Below are positions 57,461 to 64,000 of a stretch of 64,000 nucleotides of DNA, in pieces (within the stretch, counting starts at the first letter, position 1; every line of letters starts with the position of its first letter). The translations under genes were made by a program, and so were the position numbers. Source of the stretch: Microbulbifer salipaludis. GTDB taxonomy: Bacteria > Pseudomonadota > Gammaproteobacteria > Pseudomonadales > Cellvibrionaceae. The notes below the pieces were generated by a model. That model had not been told where the DNA came from, did not search any database, and worked only from the letters and a program-made list of their open reading frames with translations. The DNA is taken from assembly GCF_017303155.1 (NCBI RefSeq), contig NZ_JAEKJR010000001.1:558001-622000 (forward strand), in the 5' to 3' direction.

Positions 57461-59350
57461 ATGCGCAAGGCGCTCCTGAGTCTGGTGATTGCGGCCGCGG
57501 TGGCCGGTTGCCAGCAAAGCGAAGATCCAAAAAAACAAACCGAACAGGCAAACGCCGCCCAATCCGGTGAGCAGGCGACCCAGCTGCCGCTGACCCCGGA
57601 AGACCACCAGCAGGACGAGACCAAACGCCTGACCGAGTGGTTCGACAGCAAGTTTGAAGAGCAGCTGCAGTTCAGCCCCATCCAGCTCAGCTACCTGGGT
57701 CGCAAGGAGCAGTACAGCAATATCGACGATATGAGCAAGGCCGCCGATGAGCGCCAGCTGGCCTGGAAAAAAGCCACCGTCGAGGAAATGAAGCAGCAGT
57801 TCGACTACGACAAACTGACCGCCGAGGGCAAAGAGTCCTACGATCTGTGGATCCAGCAATACGAACAGCAGAAAGCCAACCAGCCGTGGGCGGATCACGG
57901 TTACTTCGCCAGCGAACTGGGCGGCCCGGAAGCTCAGCTCCCCACCTTTATGATCAACCAGCACAAGGTGGAAACCGAGCAGGACATGCGTGACTACATC
58001 GCCCGTATCGGCGGTATCAGCACGGCCCTCGGCCAGCTGCTGGAGCGCGCCCAGGGTTCGGCCGAAAAAGGCATTCGCCCGCCCCAGTTCGCCTACGACC
58101 TAGCGATCGAACGTGCCGAAAAGGTCACCACTGGCCAGCCGTTTGGTGATGGCGAAGATGCCCCGCTGATGGCCGATGCGAAGAAGAAAATCGCAGCACT
58201 GAAAGACGCCGGCACCATCGATGACGCCACTGCCAAAGGGCTGCAGGCGGAAGTGGCGAAAGCCCTCACCAGCCAAATGAAGCCTTCGTACGATGCCTAT
58301 ATCGCCTGGCTGAAGGAAGACAAGTCCAATGCGGACGAAGTGCCGAGAGGTGTTTCCAACCTGCCGGACGGTGACGACTACTACAGCAACCGCCTGGCCC
58401 ACTACACCACCCTGCCGATGACCGCAGAAGAAGTACACCAGCTGGGCCTGGACGAAGTTGCGCGCATCCGCAAGGAAATGGAAGCGATCAAGGACAAGGT
58501 AGAGTTTGACGGCGACCTGCAGGAATTCTTCACCTTTATCCGTACCGATGACCAGTTCTACTACCCCAACACCGATGAAGGTCGCAAGGAATACCTCGAA
58601 GAGGTAGAGGGCTACCTCGCCGATATCGAGGCGAAGCTGCCGGAATACTTCGGCATCCTGCCCAAGGCCAAATTGGTGGTGAAGCGTGTGGAGGCATTCC
58701 GCGAAGTGCCGGGCGGCGCCCAGCACTACTCCTCCGGTACCCCGGACGGATCGCGACCGGGCACCTACTACATACATATGTCCGACATGAGCGCCCTGTC
58801 CACCGCGGATATGGAAACCGTGACCTACCACGAGGGTAGTCCCGGTCACCACATGCAGATCTCCATTGCTCAGGAGCTGGAAAACATCCCGCAGTTTCGT
58901 ACCCAGGCGCACTTCACTCCCTATATCGAGGGCTGGGCGCTGTACTCGGAGAAACTCTCCAAGGAAATGGGCCAGTTCCAAGACCCCTACAAAGACTTTG
59001 GGCGTCTCACTGCAGAAATGTGGCGTGCAATTCGCCTGGTAGTGGACACCGGCATGCACGCCAAGGGCTGGAGTCAGGATCAGGCGGTGGAATACTTCCT
59101 GGAAAACTCCGCGATTCCCGAGGGTGCAGTGCGCTCCGAAGTACGTCGCTACCTGACTTACCCGGGCCAGGCCACTTCCTACAAAGTGGGCATGATCAAA
59201 ATTGAAGAGCTGCGCGCCGAAGCGGAAGAAAAACTGGGAGACCAGTTCGATATCCGCGCTTTCCACGACACGATCCTCGGTGGTGGCGCTCTGCCGTTGC
59301 CGCTGCTGGAAAAGCGTGTAAACAACTGGGTAGACAGCGTTAAAAGCTGA
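57461..59350 (+). CDS. DUF885 family lipoprotein, putative metallopeptidase
   Basis: From MRKALLSLVIAAAVAGC the lipobox is VAGC (Cys17). The 629-residue mature part is helical and ends with the family block TYHEGSPGHHMQ, an HExxxH-like metal site, and GWALYSEKLSKEMG. Members are considered zinc carboxypeptidase-like; substrate unknown. An upstream in-frame ATG is rejected because it would bury the lipoprotein signal. It ends at a strong terminator. Confidence 0.9.
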   Translation: MRKALLSLVIAAAVAGCQQSEDPKKQTEQANAAQSGEQATQLPLTPEDHQQDETKRLTEWFDSKFEEQLQFSPIQLSYLGRKEQYSNIDDMSKAADERQLAWKKATVEEMKQQFDYDKLTAEGKESYDLWIQQYEQQKANQPWADHGYFASELGGPEAQLPTFMINQHKVETEQDMRDYIARIGGISTALGQLLERAQGSAEKGIRPPQFAYDLAIERAEKVTTGQPFGDGEDAPLMADAKKKIAALKDAGTIDDATAKGLQAEVAKALTSQMKPSYDAYIAWLKEDKSNADEVPRGVSNLPDGDDYYSNRLAHYTTLPMTAEEVHQLGLDEVARIRKEMEAIKDKVEFDGDLQEFFTFIRTDDQFYYPNTDEGRKEYLEEVEGYLADIEAKLPEYFGILPKAKLVVKRVEAFREVPGGAQHYSSGTPDGSRPGTYYIHMSDMSALSTADMETVTYHEGSPGHHMQISIAQELENIPQFRTQAHFTPYIEGWALYSEKLSKEMGQFQDPYKDFGRLTAEMWRAIRLVVDTGMHAKGWSQDQAVEYFLENSAIPEGAVRSEVRRYLTYPGQATSYKVGMIKIEELRAEAEEKLGDQFDIRAFHDTILGGGALPLPLLEKRVNNWVDSVKS

Positions 59351-59364
59351 TCCAATCCCGGATG

Positions 59365-59396
59365 AAAATAGCGGGCCTTGTGCCCGCTATTTTTTT
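59365..59396 (+). terminator. Rho-independent terminator of the DUF885 gene
   Basis: AAAATAGCGGGC, loop CTTGT, GCCCGCTATTTT plus three more T, 15 bases after the stop. Confidence 0.93.
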
Positions 59397-59589
59397 GCCT
59401 GTAGAAACCGCCGCCCGTGGCTTCAATTCCCTGGCGCTCGTGGTGCGAATGCACGCAAATACACGAGAGAAACCGGAGCCTCGCACTGTGACATAAAAAC
59501 CGGCGCATATTGGAACAAAGAAGAAAAAAATAGTAATCCAGTCGCGCTCTGAGGCCGTATACCTCCCTGCAACGCAATAGAGTCACCTT

Positions 59590-59813
59590 GAACTTCTGGG
59601 TCGCAACCCAGATTCACCGGAAACGGAACTCCGGTAGAGGCGCCTTTCTCCCCCGACTGGCTCTTCTAAAAGTGATTGCATCCTGCCGTTGCAATCAGGG
59701 TTGAGAAAGGCATGGACGCCCTTCCTGGCCCAAACCCTCCCTTACGGGTGCGCATCCCCCTGCGCATCTTTGAGTTGCCCCTTTTGCCGCCTTTCCAAGG
59801 CGGCTTTCTTTTT
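59590..59813 (+). ncRNA. Candidate structured RNA or riboswitch-like leader
   Basis: This is the main content of the 631-base gap before the PPK2 gene. Stems seen: CTGGGT/ACCCAG (59596-59611, tetraloop CGCA), ACCGGA/TCCGGT (59616-59635), CCTTTCTC/GAGAAAGG (59643-59650 with 59703-59710) extended by GGCG/CGCC, enclosing TGATTGCA/TGCAATCA (59673-59697), and a terminator hairpin at the end. No long reading frame of credible composition lies here. It could be a small RNA, or the leader of ppk2 with an attenuating terminator. I could not match it to a known RNA family. Confidence 0.55.
59786..59813 (+). terminator. Intrinsic terminator at the end of the structured region
   Basis: GCCGCCTT, loop TCC, AAGGCGGC followed by TTTCTTTTT. 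It lies 168 bases before the PPK2 start. Confidence 0.88.
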
Positions 59814-59981
59814 CCCCAACATCAGGCGTCTAGTTTGACGAATCCGCGACGAGTGCAGTCGCTACATCCTGCTAAATTGAATCAGTGGCACGCACCAAAT
59901 CCCGATGTAAATACGGACATGCCGGGGTCTGGTCACCGCAAGTTCGCTCATCGGTATCATTGAACAACACAGGATGGCGCA

Positions 59982-60857
59982 TTGAATTTTTACAGGGAAT
60001 TCCGGGTATTGCCCGCCAGCAAGGTAAAGCTGAAAAAAATCGATGCGTCTTATCATGGTGATCTTGACGATGGCGATGCGGCATTGCCGCTGATTGAAGA
60101 ATACAAAAAGAAATTGCGCGAATTGCAGTATCGGATGTATGCGGAGCACAAACGCTCTTTGCTTATCTGCTTGCAGGGCCGCGATGCCGCGGGCAAGGAC
60201 GGCGCCATCAATCATGTGCTGGGTGCGATGAATCCGCAGGGGTGTACCGTAACCGGGTTCAAGCAGCCATCGAAGGCCGAGGCCGAACACGATTTCCTGT
60301 GGCGCTGCCACAAGGTCACGCCCCGGCGCGGCCATGTGGCCATATTTAACCGTTCGCATTATGAGGATGTACTGGTGCAGCGGGTACACAAGCTGGTGCC
60401 GAAAAAAGTGTGGTCGGGCCGCTTCGCGCACATCAACAATTTTGAAAGGTTATTAGCCGACAACGACACCACGGTGCTCAAGTTTTATTTGCATATCGAT
60501 GCGCAAGAGCAGCTGGAGCGTTTCAAGAAGCGCATCGACGATCCCACCAAGCACTGGAAAATCAGTGAAAGCGATTACTCGGAAGCACACTACTGGGACG
60601 AATACACCGATGCGTTTGAAGATGTTCTGGAAAAATGCAGCACAGAATATGCGCCCTGGTTCATTATTCCCGCCAATAAAAAATGGTTTCGCAATCTGGC
60701 TATATCGCAGATCGTGGTGTCTGCGCTGGAATCCCTGGACATGCAGTTTCCCAAACCCACGGTGGATATCGACAGCATTCGCCAGAAATACCACGCGCTG
60801 AGTGCCGCTGTGGATGACGCAGGCCCGGACAGGAAAAACAAAGGCAGTAAAAAATAA
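59982..60857 (+). CDS. ppk2: Polyphosphate kinase 2 family protein
   Basis: Transfers phosphate between polyphosphate and nucleotides. The 291 residues have Walker A GRDAAGKDG (about 66-74), the lid and Walker B region FNRSHYEDVLVQRVH, and the acidic/basic block characteristic of one-domain PPK2 enzymes. The start is TTG; no alternative ATG lies near the conserved N terminus. Preference for AMP, ADP or GDP cannot be decided by eye. Confidence 0.92.
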   Translation: MNFYREFRVLPASKVKLKKIDASYHGDLDDGDAALPLIEEYKKKLRELQYRMYAEHKRSLLICLQGRDAAGKDGAINHVLGAMNPQGCTVTGFKQPSKAEAEHDFLWRCHKVTPRRGHVAIFNRSHYEDVLVQRVHKLVPKKVWSGRFAHINNFERLLADNDTTVLKFYLHIDAQEQLERFKKRIDDPTKHWKISESDYSEAHYWDEYTDAFEDVLEKCSTEYAPWFIIPANKKWFRNLAISQIVVSALESLDMQFPKPTVDIDSIRQKYHALSAAVDDAGPDRKNKGSKK

Positions 60858-60932
60858 TCGATAGTATCGAGCGGCCAACGCGCTGCCCGGTACAAGCAGC
60901 GCCGGGCAACGATGGTTGGCAAAAAATCGGGC

Positions 60933-62612
60933 TTAGAACGCCACGCGGCGATAGCGCCGGTAATTCGGCGACCAGAAGTTTTTTTCGATATTCATCGCCA
61001 GTTTCTCGGAAGTAATCCCCGGTGCCACGCCGTCTTCCTGGGCCTGCAGGCCCACGGCCATGGCGATGGCCTTGCCCACCGCGCGGATGTCGGACAGCGA
61101 GGGCAGCAGCGCACCGCTGCCCTTCTGAACCACCGGCGCATGTTCCGCCAGCGCATTGGACGCGGCCATCAGCATATTTTCGGTGACGCGATTGGCGTTG
61201 GCGGCGATCACGCCGAGGCCGATACCCGGGAAGATGTACACATTGTTGCACTGGGCAATGGGGTACTTCTTGCCGTTGAGCTCTGCCGGCTCGAACGGAC
61301 TGCCGGTGGCCACCATGGCCTCCCCGCCGGTCCACTCCAGCACTTCCTGGGGGGTGGCTTCCGCGCGCGAGGTGGGGTTTGACAGCGGCATCACCAGTGG
61401 GCGCTTGCAGCCCTTGTGCAGGGCCTCGATTACCGGCTGGGTAAACAGACCGCCCTGGCCGGAAACACCGATGAGAATCGTGGGCTTTACGTGCTCGATC
61501 AGGGTTTGCAGGTCCCACTCGGGTGACTGCGGGTATTTGTCGGTGCTCTGTGCCAGTTTTTGCTGGAAATCGTGCAGGCCCTTCATGTCACCGGTGACCA
61601 GTCCGTAGCGGTCGAACATGAAGATACGTTCCCGGGCTTTGGCGTCACTCAGACCCTCGTTGACCATCGCCGACACGACCTGTTCGGCGATGCCGCAGCC
61701 GGCAGAACCTGCGCCCACCACCAGTACTTTCTGCTTGGCCAGTGACTCGTCCTTGGCCTTGCACGCCGCCAGCATGGTGCCAAGCGCCACGGACGCGGTG
61801 CCCTGAATATCGTCATTGAAGCAGCATACCTGGTCGCGATAGCGCTGCAGGATGGGCATGGCGTTGGTCTGGGCAAAGTCCTCAAACTGGATCAGCACCT
61901 TGGGCCAGCGACGTTTGACCGCGGCGATGAACTCCTCGATAAACTCGTCGTATTCCTCCTGCGAGATGCGCTCGTTGCGCCAGCCCATGTACATGGGGTC
62001 GTTCAGCAGGGTGCGGTTGTTGGTGCCCACGTCCAGGGTGACCGGCAGGGTGTAGGCTGGGCTGATGCCGCCACAGGCGGTGTACAGCGACAGCTTGCCG
62101 ATGGGGATGCCCATCCCGCCGATCCCCTGGTCGCCGAGGCCGAGGATTCGCTCGCCGTCGGTGACCACGATCACCTTCACATTCTCCTTGGTGGCGCTGC
62201 GCAGGATGTCGTCCATGTGCTTGCGGTCCGGATAGGACACAAACAGGCCGCGGTGATTGCGGTAGATGTTGGAGAACTCCTCACAGGCGGCACCCACCGT
62301 CGGCGTGTAGATAATCGGCAGCATCTCTTCGATATGCTGCTCGATCAGGCGGAAGAACAGTGTCTCGTTGTCGTCCTGGATCGCACGCAGGTAAATGTGG
62401 CGCTCCAGGTCGGTGCGGCACTGCTGGTACTGGTGGTAGGCGCGGCGCACCTGCTCGGTAATGGATTCCACGTTGTTGGGCAGCAGGCCAATCAGGTTGA
62501 ACTCGATGCGCTCCTGCAGGGAGAAGGCACTACCCTTGTTGAGCAATGGGATTTCCAGCAGGGAGGGACCGGCATGGGGGATATACAGTGGACGTTTGTC
62601 TTTCTGGCTCAT
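60933..62612 (-). CDS. maeA: NAD-dependent malic enzyme
   Basis: Oxidative decarboxylation of malate to pyruvate with NAD. The 559-residue protein from [15 protein letters not shown] is of the SfcA/MaeA type, with IIYTPTVG and [20 protein letters not shown], the metal-site block [19 protein letters not shown] and [14 protein letters not shown]. Three 11-base direct repeats lie just upstream (62676-62708). It is unrelated in length to the short malic enzyme at 28.6-29.8 kb. Confidence 0.96.
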   Translation of the reverse strand: MSQKDKRPLYIPHAGPSLLEIPLLNKGSAFSLQERIEFNLIGLLPNNVESITEQVRRAYHQYQQCRTDLERHIYLRAIQDDNETLFFRLIEQHIEEMLPIIYTPTVGAACEEFSNIYRNHRGLFVSYPDRKHMDDILRSATKENVKVIVVTDGERILGLGDQGIGGMGIPIGKLSLYTACGGISPAYTLPVTLDVGTNNRTLLNDPMYMGWRNERISQEEYDEFIEEFIAAVKRRWPKVLIQFEDFAQTNAMPILQRYRDQVCCFNDDIQGTASVALGTMLAACKAKDESLAKQKVLVVGAGSAGCGIAEQVVSAMVNEGLSDAKARERIFMFDRYGLVTGDMKGLHDFQQKLAQSTDKYPQSPEWDLQTLIEHVKPTILIGVSGQGGLFTQPVIEALHKGCKRPLVMPLSNPTSRAEATPQEVLEWTGGEAMVATGSPFEPAELNGKKYPIAQCNNVYIFPGIGLGVIAANANRVTENMLMAASNALAEHAPVVQKGSGALLPSLSDIRAVGKAIAMAVGLQAQEDGVAPGITSEKLAMNIEKNFWSPNYRRYRRVAF

Positions 62613-62670
62613 AAAAACAGCAAGGAATTCGAAGTTGAAATTTGGGCTCTGCGCAGTGTTGCGCCTTGTC

Positions 62671-62708
62671 GTATAAGAGACGCACAAGAGGCGCACAAGA
62701 GACGCGCT
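62671..62708 (-). promoter_or_regulatory. Three 11-bp direct repeats and -10-like element upstream of maeA
   Basis: AGAGACGCACA, AGAGGCGCACA and AGAGACGCGCT are contiguous on the plus strand. On the minus strand the sequence TTATAC at 62671-62676 directly follows the last unit toward maeA and can serve as a -10. OmpR/PhoB-type regulators bind 11-base-spaced direct repeats, so this may be such an operator. Confidence 0.5.
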
Positions 62709-62871
62709 ACGGGCTCTTTGTAGCGTAGCGGATCAGGGGCCGGCATTTTACGCTGGAGTGACGCTATGTGTCTTTTGAATTGGCGAAAACGCCCGCCGTT
62801 TCGGCCCCACTGGCCCATATCGCGCAGGGCTGCTTAAATGACGGCCTTTCCATCCGCAAATGAGGACACCG

Positions 62872-63261
62872 ATGTTCACTTACCAGGTCGAGCCACGCTT
62901 CAGCGAAACCGACGCCCTCGGGCATATCAACAATACGGTCGTGCCCGTATGGTTCGAGCAGGGGCGCACGCCCATTTTCCAGCTGTTCAACCCCGAGCTC
63001 AATCTGCGCCAGTGGAACCTGATCCTGAAAAAGATGGAAGTGGATTTTGTGGCCCAGATCTACCTGTATTCACCGGTGGAGATCCGCACCACCCTGAGCG
63101 CCGTGGGCAATACTTCGATGACTATTCACCAGGAGATCTGGCAAAACGAAAAGCTGGTGGCGCAGGGGGATTGCGTGATGGTGCACTTCGATTACCAGAA
63201 GCAGACGAAGGCGCCGATTCCGGACGAGGTGCGGGAAAAGCTGATCCCGCATCTTGCCTGA
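62872..63261 (+). CDS. Acyl-CoA thioesterase, hotdog fold (YbgC-like)
   Basis: The 129-residue protein MFTYQVEPRFSETDALGHINN has the 4HBT signature Asp in ETDALGHINNT. It probably hydrolyses acyl-CoA esters; substrate unknown. GAGGAC six bases upstream favours ATG 62872 over the ATG at 62860. It is divergent from maeA. Confidence 0.9.
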   Translation: MFTYQVEPRFSETDALGHINNTVVPVWFEQGRTPIFQLFNPELNLRQWNLILKKMEVDFVAQIYLYSPVEIRTTLSAVGNTSMTIHQEIWQNEKLVAQGDCVMVHFDYQKQTKAPIPDEVREKLIPHLA

Positions 63262-63287
63262 GTGGATGTTACGGGGATTGAGAATGA

Positions 63288-64000
63288 CTAGGCGCCAACC
63301 ACCTGGTTGCGCCCGGCCGTCTTGGCGCGGTACATGCGTGAATCCGCCTCTGCCAGCAGGTGGCTGTGGTTCGGTTCCGCCGCACCGCCCTCGGCCACGC
63401 CAAAACTGATGGAGATGCGCGCACTCTCCGCATAGCTGTCACTGAGCGCCGCGACTTTTTTACGCAATTTTTCCGCCAGTATGCCGCCGCCTTCGACGTC
63501 CGTATTCGGCAGCAGGATCAGAAATTCCTCACCGCCCCAGCGTGCGACTATGTCGTCGCTGCGGGTGTTCTCCCGCAACACCTTTGCCACATCCTGCAAA
63601 ACGCGGTCACCGAAACTGTGCCCAAAGGTATCGTTGATGGTCTTGAAGTTGTCCAGGTCGCCAATCAGCACCGAGTAACGCCCGGCCAGCTCCCGGTTGC
63701 GACGCTCCAGCTCGGAAATGGCCTTGTAGGCTTCGCGGCGGTTGGACAGCCCGGTCAGGGCATCGGTACAGGCGTGATTCTCCAGCTCCGCGGTGAGCTG
63801 GTGCAGCATCTTTTGTGTCTGGTGGCGGCTGCTGTCGAGAATCGCGGTCAGCGCGGTTAGCGCGCCGAACACGGCAATAAAGCGCGCGCGGTGAGCGGTA
63901 TCGTATTGCGCCAGCAGGCCGGGGAAGTCCGGGTAGAACAGGATCAGTGCGGTTGCACCACCAATACCGGCGAGGGTGACCGTGCCCCATTTATAGCCGT
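63288..64000 (-). CDS. Diguanylate cyclase (GGDEF), cut by the window edge
   Basis: Synthesises cyclic di-GMP. The visible C-terminal part includes a hydrophobic segment near the window edge (translated 63880-64000: GIGGATALILFYPDF), a coiled region, and a complete GGDEF domain with DALTGLSNRR, GDLDNFKTINDTFGH and the active-site RWGGEEF. The frame is open to the window end, so the true start and probable further membrane segments lie outside. No inhibitory RxxD immediately before GGEEF was recognised. Confidence 0.93.
   Translation of the reverse strand, partial: GYKWGTVTLAGIGGATALILFYPDFPGLLAQYDTAHRARFIAVFGALTALTAILDSSRHQTQKMLHQLTAELENHACTDALTGLSNRREAYKAISELERRNRELAGRYSVLIGDLDNFKTINDTFGHSFGDRVLQDVAKVLRENTRSDDIVARWGGEEFLILLPNTDVEGGGILAEKLRKKVAALSDSYAESARISISFGVAEGGAAEPNHSHLLAEADSRMYRAKTAGRNQVVGA

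Noticed and set aside
59590..59813. Lysine riboswitch
   Set aside because: AGAGGCGC resembles its start, but the AGUA turn, the GCCGAAG segment and the UGGAGxGCUA end are missing, and the downstream gene is not in lysine metabolism.

Overview
The window is a GC-rich, gene-dense chromosomal segment of a gammaproteobacterium. Gene order follows Pseudomonas-type neighbourhoods (coaBC/algC, yheS/TIGR02444/algP/FKBP/algQ/dsbB, priA/SPOR/hslVU/DUF971, ubiEJB/hisIE/tatABC), and several gene sizes and a genus-type intergenic repeat point to a marine Cellvibrionales relative such as Microbulbifer. The genus is an inference from memory of synteny, not a search result. No tRNA, rRNA, CRISPR array, transposase or integrase was seen.

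1-16 kb: extended algC and coaBC (minus), radC, rpmB-rpmG, mutM, a small DUF5993-type protein with a DsbB-like protein, then an AT-richer islet encoding a Tae4-type amidase effector and Tai4-type immunity protein with no type VI secretion machinery nearby. Next come gamma-glutamyltransferase, coaD, rsmD, and the ftsY-ftsE-ftsX-rpoH cell division/heat-shock cluster.

16-31 kb: DUF423 protein, trmB, an OmpA-like barrel with calcium-binding-type repeats, yheS, TIGR02444, an AlgP-like Lys/Ala-rich protein, a Mip-like FKBP lipoprotein, the anti-sigma factor Rsd/AlgQ, lrgAB, dsbB, acpH, gshA, a Pro/Glu-rich hypothetical protein, a short malic enzyme, a thermonuclease and rpmE.

31-50 kb: priA, SPOR protein, hslV-hslU, DUF971, two tandem alkaline phosphatases behind a four-unit Pho box, a large lipoprotein, a frameshifted CHAD gene, and ubiE-ubiJ-ubiB-hisI-hisE-tatA-tatB-tatC.

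50-64 kb: a secreted hydrolase, an aminopeptidase lipoprotein, dtd, prolyl oligopeptidase, a sugar-epimerase-like SDR, an MscS channel, a DUF885 lipoprotein, a structured-RNA candidate with its own terminator, polyphosphate kinase 2, NAD-malic enzyme with three 11-bp operator repeats, a thioesterase, and a diguanylate cyclase cut by the window edge.

The most unusual signal is a family of seven long, polar hairpin elements between 4.5 and 45.2 kb. Each has a fixed flank, a fixed loop core and gene-specific but perfectly self-complementary arms. They sit in otherwise conserved operons (hslV/hslU, ubiE/ubiJ, ftsY/ftsE). Phosphate themes recur (Pho-boxed phosphatases, CHAD, PPK2). Roles stated for genes come from recognised motifs and families; no database was consulted.
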